A stretch of 64,000 nt of DNA from Immundisolibacter sp. Lineage in GTDB: Bacteria > Pseudomonadota > Gammaproteobacteria > Immundisolibacterales > Immundisolibacteraceae. The stretch covers positions 248,001-312,000 of the forward strand of contig NZ_JACIZD010000001.1 in assembly GCF_014359565.1 (NCBI RefSeq), read 5' to 3'. Positions 1 through 8,516 of this stretch are shown piece by piece (within the stretch, counting starts at the first letter, position 1; every line of letters starts with the position of its first letter). Below the pieces are notes generated by a model, which was given only the letters and a program-made list of their open reading frames with translations, did not search any database and was not told where the DNA came from. A program made the translations under genes and the position numbers.

Positions 1-647
1 TGCGCGCGCGCCGGCGGCGGCTCGAACTGCTTGACCACCACGTCCTGGAGCCGCCACACGCGGTCCTGCTCCAGACTCGCGCGCTCGGCATGCAGATAGC
101 GCCGCAGACGCCCGGCGTCATCAAAGTCATACACCGTCACATCGGACGGGGTGCGCCCGCGCAGCATGCGCCCGACGTTCAGGAAACTGCGCCCGTCGCG
201 CGACCAGAAGCCGCCGCGAAAATCCACCGACACATCCTCGGCCAGCGCCGCGGCGCGCATGCGCTCGGCGCGCATCTCCAGTGCCGGCGCCACGAATTGG
301 GCCATCAGCAGCATCAGCATCAACAGCGTCAGGCCGGGCGCCAGCACCATGCCGATCAGCCGCCGCAGCGGCAGGCCGGCGGCGCGCATGGCCAGGATCT
401 CGTTGCCGTCCGCGAGCAGGCCCAGCGGCACCAGCGTGCCCAGCAGGGCGATCACCGGCGTGGCATCCAGCAGCCGGCGCGGCAACATCATCAGCACGTA
501 CAGGAATGCGTCGACCAACGTGTAGGCGCCCTCGACGTCGTCGAGCTGCTGGATCAGCTCGATGAAACTGAACAGCGCCACGAACACCAGCGCCACCAGC
601 AGGTAGCCCTGCGCCATGGCGCGGGCGATGTAACGGGCGAGAATCAT
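1..647 (-). CDS. lptG: LptG, LPS export ABC transporter permease (3' end outside window)
   Basis: This is the inner-membrane permease that pairs with LptF and the LptB ATPase to extract lipopolysaccharide and push it through the Lpt bridge. The visible 215 codons begin MILARYIARAMAQGYL, followed by a hydrophobic segment and a second hydrophobic stretch near residues 60-115, as expected for the YjgP/YjgQ fold. The family is about 355 residues long, so roughly the last 40 percent lies beyond base 1. The start ATG overlaps the lptF stop in an ATGA at 644-647, so the two are translationally coupled. Order lptF-lptG is the usual one. LptF and LptG are paralogues; the assignment here rests on gene order and on the N-terminus. 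Confidence 0.9.
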   Translation of the reverse strand, partial: MILARYIARAMAQGYLLVALVFVALFSFIELIQQLDDVEGAYTLVDAFLYVLMMLPRRLLDATPVIALLGTLVPLGLLADGNEILAMRAAGLPLRRLIGMVLAPGLTLLMLMLLMAQFVAPALEMRAERMRAAALAEDVSVDFRGGFWSRDGRSFLNVGRMLRGRTPSDVTVYDFDDAGRLRRYLHAERASLEQDRVWRLQDVVVKQFEPPPARA

Positions 648-1720
648 CGGTGGCGGCGACGCCGCCACTGTGGCAGCACGATCAGCACGGCCAGCACCAC
701 GCAGCCGAGCAGGGGAACGAGCAACACCCCGGGCCAGGGCGCCAGCTCGCCGTTCTCCACCGCATCCATCACCACCGCCAGCAGGTTGTAGTACACGATG
801 CAGCCGAGCAGGCCGACCGTCAGCTTGCTGGAGCGGCTGCGCCGCGGCGGCATGCGGCTGATCGGCACGCCCAGCAGGCCCAGCAGGACGGTGGAGAACG
901 GCGCGGCGATGCGCCACTGCAGCTCGGCCGTGTCCTTCGGATCCGCGGACGCCGCCAGCTCGCCGTTCGCGGTGGCCTTGCGGCGCTTGCGCACGATGGC
1001 CTGCTCCTCGTCCAGGCGCAGCGCCAGCGTGCGGTAGCTGATGATCATGTCGCTGCCCAGGCTGTCGCCCGTGCCCGGATCGAGCTGGTAGTAGCGGCCG
1101 TCGAGGAATTCCACGACCTGCCGCCCGTCGGAGTCGGTGAGCTGGCGTGCCCGCTGGGCGAACACCACCCCATCGGCCTGGCCGCCGCTGTCGGCGTGGG
1201 TGAACACCTGCAGCCGCTCGTCACCGTCGGCCGCTTCGCTGAACATCACCAGACCGCCGGTGAAGTCGGCATAGAACCGGCCCGGCGGCAGGCGCGTCAG
1301 GTCGAAGCGGCGCTCGGCGCTGGCCTCCAGCCGGTAGACGTTCTGATACAGCTGCGGGCGCACCACCAGCGATGCGACTGCCACTACCGCCGCCACCGGC
1401 AGCGCCAGCCACAGCACGGCCTGGAACAACCAGCGTTCGCCGATGCCGCAGGCTGCCAGGGCGGTGGTCTCCTGATCGCGCTGCAGGCGCCCCAGGCCGA
1501 GCGCCACCGACAGCATCAGCGCCATCGGCACGATGGCGTCCAGGCTGATGAACAGCTTCAGCCCGATCAACACCGCCGCCAGGCTGCCGGGCAGTGCGCC
1601 GCTGGCCGCCTCGCCCAGAAAGCGCGCCGAGCTGTAACCGGTAAAAACCAGCAGCAGGCTGCCGCACACCACCGCAAACGGGCTCGCCAGCTCGCGCAGC
1701 AGGTAGCGTCTGAGGATCAT
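644..1720 (-). CDS. lptF: LptF, LPS export ABC transporter permease
   Basis: The 358-residue protein is a YjgP/YjgQ-family permease for lipopolysaccharide transport. It starts MILRRYLLRELASPF and has an N-terminal hairpin of membrane helices (about residues 12-75), another membrane segment near 100-125, a soluble periplasmic beta-jellyroll-like middle (about 130-270) and two or three C-terminal helices (about 275-350). This is the normal LptF layout and length. The C-terminus is strongly basic (WRRRRHR). It is the first gene of the lptF-lptG pair and faces away from the nucleotidyltransferase gene at 1995, so the 274-base gap between them must carry its promoter. Confidence 0.93.
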   Translation of the reverse strand: MILRRYLLRELASPFAVVCGSLLLVFTGYSSARFLGEAASGALPGSLAAVLIGLKLFISLDAIVPMALMLSVALGLGRLQRDQETTALAACGIGERWLFQAVLWLALPVAAVVAVASLVVRPQLYQNVYRLEASAERRFDLTRLPPGRFYADFTGGLVMFSEAADGDERLQVFTHADSGGQADGVVFAQRARQLTDSDGRQVVEFLDGRYYQLDPGTGDSLGSDMIISYRTLALRLDEEQAIVRKRRKATANGELAASADPKDTAELQWRIAAPFSTVLLGLLGVPISRMPPRRSRSSKLTVGLLGCIVYYNLLAVVMDAVENGELAPWPGVLLVPLLGCVVLAVLIVLPQWRRRRHR

Positions 1721-1994
1721 GGCAAACGGTAAGGGCGTGGCCGGGACTGGATGTATCGGGGGCCGGCAGTCTAGCAGGCCGCATCAGCTCATTCGCCAGA
1801 CCGCCACCACCGGCGGGCAGCCAGTCGCCCTGACCCGCCGCTACGCCAGCCGGACCGCGAACGCCGCTGTGCTAGGCTTTGCGGCCGGCGCAGGCCTGCC
1901 TGTCCCGGCATGCCGACCGCCCTGCTGGGCGTCCTGCCCCTTTCCCGGTCGTCGCCTGGCGGCCATCTCGTTTCGCGGAGTTCCGATCCAACCC

Positions 1995-2717
1995 ATGCAG
2001 GCCGTCATCCTGAGCGCCGGTCAAGGCCGGCGCTTGCTGCCCCTCACCGCCGATCGCCCCAAGTGCCTGGTCGACCTGCACGGCAAGACGCTGCTGCAGT
2101 GGCAACTGGACGCCCTGCTGGCGGCCGGCGTCGGGCCGATCACCGTGGTCACCGGTTACGCCAGCGAGGCGGTCGAGGCGGTAATCGCCAGCCACTACGC
2201 CGGGCGCCCGGTGCAGGTCCAGTTCAACCCGTTCTTCCAGGTGGCGGACAACCTTGGCAGTTGCTGGATCGCCCGCGCCGCCTTCGACGGCGAGCTGCTG
2301 CTGCTCAACGGCGACACGGTGTTCGAGCCGGCGGTCGTGCAGCGCCTGCTGGCGGCGCCGGCGGCGCCGATCCGCCTGGCCATCGACCGCAAGGCCAGCT
2401 ACGACGACGACGACATGAAGGTCATCGTCGATGGCGAGCGCCTGCTGCGCATCGGCAAGCAGCTGCCGGTGGATGCGGTGGATGCCGAATCGATCGGCAT
2501 GCTGCGCTTCGACGCCGACGGGGCACGACATTTTCAGGCGGCCGTCGAACGCGCGCTGCGCGAGCCCGACGGCCTGCGCTGGTGGTATCTGTCGGTGATC
2601 GACCGGCTGGCCGACGAGGGCCTGGTCATGACCTGCTCGATCGAAGGCCTGCGCTGGGCCGAGGTGGATTTCCCGCGGGATCTGGACGCCGCGCGGGCGG
2701 TAGTGGCCGAAGGCTGA
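1995..2717 (+). CDS. LicC-like nucleotidyltransferase (sugar/choline/inositol-phosphate NTP transferase type)
   Basis: This 240-residue protein has the GT-A-like nucleotidyltransferase fold that transfers NMP from CTP or another NTP to a phosphorylated alcohol or sugar. The signature loop is at the extreme N-terminus (AVILSAGQGRRLLPLT, then RPKCLVDLHGK, with the conserved Arg and Lys), and a metal-binding Asp lies in LLLNGDTVF. A longer open frame runs upstream from 1719, but the nucleotide-binding loop normally begins within a few residues of the start, so ATG 1995 is chosen. It is single-domain, unlike GlmU. It lies beside the ceramide-synthesis genes, so activation of a head group is the inferred role; the substrate cannot be read from the sequence. 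Confidence 0.75.
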   Translation: MQAVILSAGQGRRLLPLTADRPKCLVDLHGKTLLQWQLDALLAAGVGPITVVTGYASEAVEAVIASHYAGRPVQVQFNPFFQVADNLGSCWIARAAFDGELLLLNGDTVFEPAVVQRLLAAPAAPIRLAIDRKASYDDDDMKVIVDGERLLRIGKQLPVDAVDAESIGMLRFDADGARHFQAAVERALREPDGLRWWYLSVIDRLADEGLVMTCSIEGLRWAEVDFPRDLDAARAVVAEG

Positions 2718-2747
2718 TCCGTCCCCGCTCCCGGCCCCCGACCTGTC

Positions 2748-2838
2748 CGCGGCGGGGGCGCCGCTCACACAGCGCTTCCGCGGTGTGGGAAGCCCGCCCC
2801 CGGGCCGAATGTCAGCCGAATGCTTCGGCGTTTCCTTA
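2748..2838. repeat. Dispersed REP-like repeat, copy A
   Basis: The gap between two convergent genes holds a composite of short GC-rich inverted repeats. A 32-base block at 2780-2811 matches the reverse complement of 17553-17584 with two differences. A 21-base block at 2817-2837 matches 17625-17645 in the same orientation, also with two differences. A third block near 2748-2769 is the inverse of the GTGGGAGCGGCG motif seen at 17516 and 34699. The element reaches into the last codons of the minus-strand gene ending at 2836. Confidence 0.7.
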
Positions 2839-3627
2839 GCCGGCGCCGGCCAACAGTCGCTCGACCAGCTCGAAATCGGCCACCGAATCGACATCCACCG
2901 CCGCCCGCGGATCGTCCAGCAACACGGCCCCGAGCCGCGCCCCTACCCGCCGCGACAGGCGTTCTAGGCCCGCCTCCAGGGTCAGCCAACCGCACAGGTA
3001 CGCCAGCAGCGTACCCGGACCGAGCGCCGCGGCCAGCCGGTGCGGCTTCTTGCGCTGCTGCTCGATGTGGCGCCAGAACTCGGGCGCGCGCCGACCGGCC
3101 GGGGTCAGAAACGCAAACAGATTGCAGCCGCAGTAGGCGCCATCCCGAAACCGCAGCGCCGTGCGGCGCGACTGCGGAAATGCCGCCTGCACCGCCGCAT
3201 GGCGCGCCAGGCCGACGACGGCATCCTTGCCGGTCGCCTGCGCCGCGGCGCAGAAGGCATCGACCCAGCCGGCCTGCAGCAAGGCGTGGTCGGCCGTCGT
3301 GAGCAGCACCGGCGTGTCCGCCGGCACGCTGGCCAGACCCGCCAGTGCACTCTGGCTGGGCGAGGGCGCCGGCGCCAACCAGCTCAGCTCGCCGTCGGCA
3401 ATCCGCCGCGCCAGCGGCGGGCAGGCGGCGATCTGCTCCCGGCTCGGGCCGACCAGCGTCACCCCGTCCACCGCCGTGCTGCCCGCCAGCGCGTCCAGCA
3501 CGCGCAGCAGCATCGGCTGGCCGGCCAGAGGCACCAGCGCCTTGCCGGCGGCGCCGACGTGGCGTGCCACCGGATCGTCGGCGCCGCGGTCGCCGGCCAG
3601 CACCACGGCATGAAAGCGGGCGCTCAA
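2836..3627 (-). CDS. MobA-like NTP transferase family protein
   Basis: This 263-residue protein starts with the nucleotidyltransferase loop FHAVVLAGDRGADDP, followed by GKALVPLAGQPMLLRVLDAL, as in the MobA/GlmU-like NTP transferases. A candidate metal-site Asp occurs in LLTTADHALL. The chosen start is TTG at 3627, whose bases overlap the stop of the preceding gene in a TTGA. The in-frame extension to 3720 would lie entirely inside the neighbour and adds nothing family-like. Coupling to the GNAT acyltransferase gene suggests that it acts on the same lipid, perhaps activating a polar head group. Together with the gene at 1995 it makes two NTP transferases flanking one pathway. The substrate is not known. 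Confidence 0.7.
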   Translation of the reverse strand: MSARFHAVVLAGDRGADDPVARHVGAAGKALVPLAGQPMLLRVLDALAGSTAVDGVTLVGPSREQIAACPPLARRIADGELSWLAPAPSPSQSALAGLASVPADTPVLLTTADHALLQAGWVDAFCAAAQATGKDAVVGLARHAAVQAAFPQSRRTALRFRDGAYCGCNLFAFLTPAGRRAPEFWRHIEQQRKKPHRLAAALGPGTLLAYLCGWLTLEAGLERLSRRVGARLGAVLLDDPRAAVDVDSVADFELVERLLAGAG

Positions 3628-4760
3628 AGCGCCTTGCCGTAGATGCGGTAGCGCTTGTAGCAGCGGCTGCCCAGCGACTCGATGATGCTGCGCATGCCGC
3701 GGTTGTCCTCCAGAATCCACGACATCTCAGCCTGCTTGACACCGCGCCGCAGACCGGTCTGGCGGGCGGCATCGATCACCAGCATGGCCAAGGCGGTGCC
3801 CAGCCGGGTGCGCTGCAGGCGTTGGCGCACGCCCATCAGCGCCACCCGCACGGCCTTCGGGTGGCGCACCTTGAGCCGCCACAGCAGCCTGGCCCAGCCA
3901 AACGGCAGCAGGCGGCCATGCAGGTCCGCGATCGCCTCGTTTAGGTTGGGCAGCACGGCGATCATCGCCACCGGCTCGCCGGCCACCTCGGCGATCTGCA
4001 CGAAGCCGGGGTCGACCAGCCACCGCACCAGTTGCCCCAGGGCCTTGAACTCGGCCTCAGTGAACGGCACGAAGCCCCAGTTGCCGGCCCAGGCATCGTT
4101 GAAGATGTCGCGCAGGATGGCGATGTCGCGGTCCAGGTGCTTGAGGTCCAGCGACCGCAGCGTGACCTGGTCACGCTCTCGCTCGAGCAGGCGCTGGGCC
4201 GCCGGCGGGAATCGAAAATCCGTACCGACTATGTAGGCCAGCAGATCCTTGGCCTTGGCATAGCCCTGCTCCTGGACGCGCGGCCCGTAGTACGGCAGGG
4301 CATGGCCCATCATCACCATCGGCGGGGTGTCGAAGCCGTCCACCAGCAGCCCGCATTCCTCGTTGACGGACAGGTTGAAAGGTCCGCGAATCTCGGTCAT
4401 CCCCTGGCCACGCAGCCAGTCTTCCGCAGCGCCCAACAGGGCCGCGAATACCTGCGGGTCGTCTTCGGCCTCCAGCAGCCCGAAATACCCGACCCGCTCG
4501 CCGTGCGTCTGCTCGTGCAGCCGGTCCACCTGCGCGCTGATGCGCCCGACCACCTGGTCGCCGCGCTTGGCCAGCCAGGCCTGCCAGCGGGCGTGCTCGA
4601 ACAGCGGATTGCGGGCCGAGAGCAGTTCATGCCGCTCCAGCAGCAGCGGCGGCACCCAGTGCGGATCGTTCCGGTACAGGCGCTGTGGCAGCGCCCAGAA
4701 AGCACGCCTGGCCGACCGCCCCATCAAGGGCGTGACGGTCAGCGACGCCAGGCCGTTCAT
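3624..4760 (-). CDS. GNAT-fold N-acyltransferase, candidate bacterial ceramide synthase (bCerS-like)
   Basis: The 378-residue protein belongs to a large bacterial family with a C-terminal GNAT (acyl-CoA/ACP N-acyltransferase) fold. Conserved-looking blocks include LYRNDPHWVPPL near the start, GYFGLLEAEDDP, GPFNLSVNEECGLL, the Asn/Trp-rich NDAWAGNWGFVPF and a final SWILEDN motif. In Caulobacter a GNAT-type protein of this size acylates 3-ketosphinganine to ketoceramide; assignment to that role here rests on the adjacent serine palmitoyltransferase, ACP and CerR-like genes. ATG 4760 is chosen, with GTG 4766 as an alternative. The longer frame up to 4934 runs through the AT-rich divergent promoter region and was rejected. 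The gene is divergent from the HIT-led operon. Confidence 0.65.
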   Translation of the reverse strand: MNGLASLTVTPLMGRSARRAFWALPQRLYRNDPHWVPPLLLERHELLSARNPLFEHARWQAWLAKRGDQVVGRISAQVDRLHEQTHGERVGYFGLLEAEDDPQVFAALLGAAEDWLRGQGMTEIRGPFNLSVNEECGLLVDGFDTPPMVMMGHALPYYGPRVQEQGYAKAKDLLAYIVGTDFRFPPAAQRLLERERDQVTLRSLDLKHLDRDIAILRDIFNDAWAGNWGFVPFTEAEFKALGQLVRWLVDPGFVQIAEVAGEPVAMIAVLPNLNEAIADLHGRLLPFGWARLLWRLKVRHPKAVRVALMGVRQRLQRTRLGTALAMLVIDAARQTGLRRGVKQAEMSWILEDNRGMRSIIESLGSRCYKRYRIYGKAL

Positions 4761-5043
4761 GCGCACAGCCGGCGCGAGGCAAACAGACGAAAACGGATCA
4801 TCGACCACCTGGCGGACAAGGAAAGCGCGGCCCAACCGGCCGCCGATTTTTCGAACACATGTTGGATACGTTATATTCCGCGGCAATTTTACGATTGTGA
4901 CGAAATCATGTATCCGGCTCCCCGGCCCATGCATGCGGTCATCGAAGCGAAAGCCACACAGGGTTCAACTTGCTCGCCGTACCAGCCCAAGCCTTGTCTG
5001 CCTTTCGATCAGCGGTACATATACCGCCTCCTGACAGCCCGGC
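4761..5043. promoter_or_regulatory. Divergent intergenic region between the bCerS-like gene and the HIT-led operon
   Basis: These 283 bases separate two divergent transcription units of the putative sphingolipid locus. The stretch around 4848-4912 is clearly richer in A and T than the surroundings. A possible plus-strand sigma-70 promoter is TTGTCT at 4994-4999, a 16-base spacer and TACATA at 5016-5021, placing transcription start near 5028, 16 bases before the HIT start codon. A minus-strand TATAAC at 4870-4875 could be the -10 of the acyltransferase gene, but no good -35 was found for it. All of this is by eye. Confidence 0.4.
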
Positions 5044-5472
5044 ATGAACGCCACGGCGCGAAAATTCGGCGACCCGGCCACGCGCATCGCCACCTGCGGT
5101 GCCTGGACCGTGCTGCTGCGCCCACGCCAGCCGACGCTGGGCGCGCTGGTGCTGGTGTGTGATGAACCGGTACGCGCGTTCGGTGATGTGAGTGCGGCGG
5201 GCTACGCCGATCTTGCCCGAACCACCCGCCGCGTCGAGGCCATGCTTGGCGCCGCATTTGCTTATGACAAGATCAATTACCTGATGCTCATGATGGTGGA
5301 CCCCGACGTGCATTTCCATGTCCTGCCGCGCTATGCGCAGGTCCGGCACTTCGCCGGGCATGCGTTTTCCGATCTGGCCTGGCCCAACGCCCCGGATCTG
5401 GGTTTCGATCATGCCATCGACGCCGCGACGCAGGCCACCCTCATCGCGCGCCTGAAAGAGGCGTGGCAATGA
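5044..5472 (+). CDS. HIT-like family protein
   Basis: This 142-residue protein has the histidine-triad signature region VDPDVHFHVLPRY, with His90 and His92; the third His of a classic HxHxH triad is replaced, so it is a HIT-like rather than canonical HIT hydrolase. Such proteins cleave or transfer nucleotide-phosphate bonds. It leads the five-gene run HIT, acyl ligase, reductase, ACP and synthase, and its stop overlaps the next start (ATGA at 5469-5472). A role in handling a nucleotide-linked intermediate made by the nearby NTP transferases is possible but unproven. Confidence 0.7.
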   Translation: MNATARKFGDPATRIATCGAWTVLLRPRQPTLGALVLVCDEPVRAFGDVSAAGYADLARTTRRVEAMLGAAFAYDKINYLMLMMVDPDVHFHVLPRYAQVRHFAGHAFSDLAWPNAPDLGFDHAIDAATQATLIARLKEAWQ

Positions 5473-7268
5473 GCGGTGCGGCCCGGGCCAACCCGGACTT
5501 CGGCCACCGCGCGTCCATGACCCAGCCGACGCCGACGCACAATACCCTGCCGGTGCGTTTTGCCGACTTCGATACGCTGACCGACGCGCTCGATTACGCG
5601 GCAGCGGGCACCACCGGCAGCAATTTCTACAATGCGCGCGGCGATCTGGCGCTGGCGCTCAGCTACGCCCAGCTGCGTCGGGATGCGCTGGATCTTGCGC
5701 AGCGCTTCGCGGCTCTGGGCCTGCCCCGGCAGGCACGCGTGGCGCTGGTGGCGGAAACCGACCCGGACTTCGTGCGGCTGTTTTTCGCCTGCCAGTACGC
5801 CGGCCTGGTGCCGGTCCCCCTGCCCGCGGCGGTGCACCTGGGCGGGCGTGAGGCCTTTGTGCGCCAGTTGCGCACCATGCTGGACGGTTGCCAGGCCAGT
5901 GTGGCGATCGCGCCGCCGGACTTCGGCCCCATGCTGCACGCCGCCGCCGTCGGTATGCCGCTCGCGTTCTGTGGCACGCCCGATGAGTTCCGTGCGCTGG
6001 CGCTGGCGGACCGCCCGCCGCAGCCGTCGCAGCCCGACGAGCTGGCCTATTTGCAGTACACCTCCGGCAGCACCCGCTTCCCGCGCGGGGTGATGATCAC
6101 CCACCGCACCGTGATGCAGAACCTGCAGGGCATCGTGCGCCACGGCCTGGCCATCAGCGACGCTGACCGCTTCATGTCCTGGCTGCCCTTCTATCACGAC
6201 ATGGGACTGGTCGGACTGGTGTTCTCGCCGCTGGCCGCGCAGCGTTCCGTGGACTACCTGGGCACGCGCGATTTCGCCATGCGGCCGCGCCAGTGGCTGG
6301 CGCTGATGTCGCGCAATCGCGCCACCATCGCCTTCAGCCCGCCGTTTGGCTACGCGCTGGTCGGGCGCCGCCTGCGGCCGACCGATGTCGCCCAGTACGA
6401 CCTGTCGGCCTGGCGCATCGCCGGTGTCGGCGCCGAGACCATCCGCGCCGAGACGCTGGAAAAGTTCGCAGCGGTGCTGCACGACAGCGGCTTTCGCGCC
6501 GAGGCCTTCCTGCCGTGCTACGGCATGGCCGAGTGCTCGCTGGCGGTCAGTTTCGCGCCGCTGGGCCTGGGCATCGACACCGACACCGTGGATGCCGAAG
6601 TGCTTGGCCATCAGCGGGTGGCGCAAATCGCCGACGCGCAGACCGCCAGCGTCAACCGCTTCGTCAATTGCGGCACGGTATTGCCGGGACATTGCCTGGA
6701 AATTCGCGACGAGACCGGACGCCGACTTCCGCAGCGGCGCTGCGGCACCATTTTCGTGCGCGGACCCAGCGTCATGTCCGGCTACTTCGGCGATGCCGCC
6801 GAAACCGCCCGCGTGCTGTCACCTGACGGCTGGCTCAATACCGGCGATGTGGGTTATCTGGCCGACGGCCGCCTGTTCATCACCGGTCGCGAGAAGGACC
6901 TGTTCATCATCAACGGGCGCAACATCTGGCCGCAGGATCTCGAATTCCTGGCCGAACAGCAGCCGGAGCTGCGCCCGGAAGATGCCTCGGCGTTCGCCGT
7001 GCCCGACGCCAACGGCGACGACCTTGCGGTGCTGGTCGTGCAATGCCGCGAGCACGACCCGCTGCGTCGCATCGACCTGGTCACCCGCCTGCAGGGCCTG
7101 ATCAAGGCCGAGCTTGGCATTCCCTGTTTCATCGAACTGGTGGCCCCGCACACCCTGCCGCGCACCTCGTCGGGCAAGCTGTCGCGTTCCGGCGCCCGCC
7201 GCGACTTCCTGGAGCGCAACGGCAACCAGGCGCTGACGCCCGATCGCCTCGCCAAGAGCGTTGACTGA
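5469..7268 (+). CDS. Fatty acyl-AMP ligase / acyl-ACP synthetase (AasR-like)
   Basis: The 599-residue enzyme is an ANL-superfamily adenylate-forming ligase that activates a fatty acid with ATP and probably loads it on the ACP encoded just downstream. The P-loop-like core motif YTSGSTRFPRG is at residues 197-207, SWLPFYHDMGL follows, and the hinge and C-terminal catalytic Lys lie in YLADGRLFITGREKDL and LPRTSSGKLSR. The SWLPxxHDMGL block is typical of fatty acyl-AMP ligases rather than CoA ligases. ATG 5469 overlaps the HIT stop; ATG 5517 is an alternative start nearer the conserved region. In Caulobacter an acyl-ACP synthetase of this kind (AasR) belongs to the ceramide gene set. Confidence 0.8.
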   Translation: MSGAARANPDFGHRASMTQPTPTHNTLPVRFADFDTLTDALDYAAAGTTGSNFYNARGDLALALSYAQLRRDALDLAQRFAALGLPRQARVALVAETDPDFVRLFFACQYAGLVPVPLPAAVHLGGREAFVRQLRTMLDGCQASVAIAPPDFGPMLHAAAVGMPLAFCGTPDEFRALALADRPPQPSQPDELAYLQYTSGSTRFPRGVMITHRTVMQNLQGIVRHGLAISDADRFMSWLPFYHDMGLVGLVFSPLAAQRSVDYLGTRDFAMRPRQWLALMSRNRATIAFSPPFGYALVGRRLRPTDVAQYDLSAWRIAGVGAETIRAETLEKFAAVLHDSGFRAEAFLPCYGMAECSLAVSFAPLGLGIDTDTVDAEVLGHQRVAQIADAQTASVNRFVNCGTVLPGHCLEIRDETGRRLPQRRCGTIFVRGPSVMSGYFGDAAETARVLSPDGWLNTGDVGYLADGRLFITGREKDLFIINGRNIWPQDLEFLAEQQPELRPEDASAFAVPDANGDDLAVLVVQCREHDPLRRIDLVTRLQGLIKAELGIPCFIELVAPHTLPRTSSGKLSRSGARRDFLERNGNQALTPDRLAKSVD

Positions 7269-8187
7269 CGCCGGCAGCGGAACGGTCGCCATCACCGGCG
7301 CCAGCGGTTTCGTCGGCGCTGCCCTGGCCCACCATCTGGCCAGCCAGGGTTGGCGTTTGCGGCTGCTGGTGCGGCCGGGCTCGCAAGACCGCCTGCCCCG
7401 GATCGACGGTGCGCAGGTCGTCACCGGATCACTGGGCGACGCGAATGCCCTGCGGCAGTTGCTGGACGGCGCCCCGGCACTGGTGCACTGCGCCGGGGCG
7501 GTGCGCGGACTGACGCGCGCCGACTTCGACCGCGTCAATGTCGACGGCGTACAGGCGCTGCTGGACGCCACCGACGCGGCCCAGCGGGTGGTGCACATCT
7601 CGTCGCTGGCGGCGCGTCATCCCGGCCTGTCGCACTACGCCGCCAGCAAGCTGGCCGGCGAGCAGCGGGTGATCGACCAACTGCCGCCCCAGCGGCGGGT
7701 CGTGCTGCGCCCGCCGGCGATCTACGGCCCGGGCGACCGGGAACTGCGTCCGCTGCTGGACCGGATGATGCGCGGCCTGGCGCTGCTGCCGGGCCCACCG
7801 GGGGCTCGATTCTCGCTGCTGCACGTCCACGATCTGGCCCGCGCCGTCGGCTGCCTGTTGGCGGGCGATGCCGGCTGGGGCCAGACCCACGAGCCGGACG
7901 ACGGCCACCGGCCAGGCTACGGCTGGCAGGATCTGCTGGACGCCGTCGCCCGGCTGCGCGGCGCGCCGGTGCGAGCCGTGCGCGTACCCGGTCCGCTGCT
8001 GTCGGCGCTGGGCGCCTGCAACGAACTGGCGGCCCGGCTCGCTGGCCGCGCGCCGATGCTCAGTCGCGGCAAGGCACGCGAGCTGCGCTGGCCGGACTGG
8101 CTCGCCGGCGGCAACGCCAGCCTGCTCGGCTGCGGCTGGCGGCCGGAAATCACACTCGATCAGGGGCTGCGGGACACGCTTGGCTGA
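7261..8187 (+). CDS. NAD(P)-dependent epimerase/dehydratase-fold reductase (CerR-like)
   Basis: This 308-residue extended short-chain dehydrogenase has the Rossmann loop TGASGFVG at residues 12-19 and the catalytic Tyr126-x3-Lys130 in YAASK, with HISSLA supplying the Ser. The RPPAIYGPGD block is typical of the epimerase/3-beta-hydroxysteroid dehydrogenase branch. In the bacterial ceramide pathway the CerR enzyme of this family reduces the keto group of ketoceramide; position between the acyl-ACP ligase and ACP genes supports the same role. The start is TTG 7261, giving an 8-base overlap with the preceding gene; no in-frame ATG lies close to the Rossmann loop. Confidence 0.75.
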   Translation: MTDAGSGTVAITGASGFVGAALAHHLASQGWRLRLLVRPGSQDRLPRIDGAQVVTGSLGDANALRQLLDGAPALVHCAGAVRGLTRADFDRVNVDGVQALLDATDAAQRVVHISSLAARHPGLSHYAASKLAGEQRVIDQLPPQRRVVLRPPAIYGPGDRELRPLLDRMMRGLALLPGPPGARFSLLHVHDLARAVGCLLAGDAGWGQTHEPDDGHRPGYGWQDLLDAVARLRGAPVRAVRVPGPLLSALGACNELAARLAGRAPMLSRGKARELRWPDWLAGGNASLLGCGWRPEITLDQGLRDTLG

Positions 8188-8259
8188 GCCGGGCCGCTAT
8201 ACTCCCGCCGCCAGCCGCGCCAGTTGCGCGCAGGGCAGCAGGCGAGCGGGAGGAACCAC

Positions 8260-8502
8260 ATGGCAGTCAGCGCACAGCGCATCCTCGAAACCCTGCAGGA
8301 TCGCCTGAACGCTCTTACCGGCGGCAAGGCGGTCAGCGGCGACACCGATCTGGTCGGCGACCTGGGACTCGATTCCCTGCAGGTCATGGAATTACTGATG
8401 GAAATGGAAGACGCATTCGACATCTCGATCCCGGTCAACGTGATGGCCGACGTGCGCACCGTCGGCGAGCTTGCCGCCGCCGTGCAAGCCCTGCTCGCCT
8501 GA
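8260..8502 (+). CDS. Acyl carrier protein dedicated to the sphingolipid operon
   Basis: The 80-residue protein is an acidic four-helix ACP. The phosphopantetheine attachment site is Ser39 in LGLDSLQVMELL. It would carry the acyl chain used by the synthase, by the N-acyltransferase or by both. A strong ribosome-binding site, GGGAGGA at 8248-8254, precedes the ATG and breaks the pattern of overlapping starts, which fits a need for more ACP than enzyme. It is 14 bases upstream of the synthase gene. In Caulobacter a dedicated ACP (AcpR) is likewise next to spt. It differs from a housekeeping AcpP, which would be among fab genes. Confidence 0.88.
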   Translation: MAVSAQRILETLQDRLNALTGGKAVSGDTDLVGDLGLDSLQVMELLMEMEDAFDISIPVNVMADVRTVGELAAAVQALLA

Positions 8503-8516
8503 TCCGGCGGCCCGAC

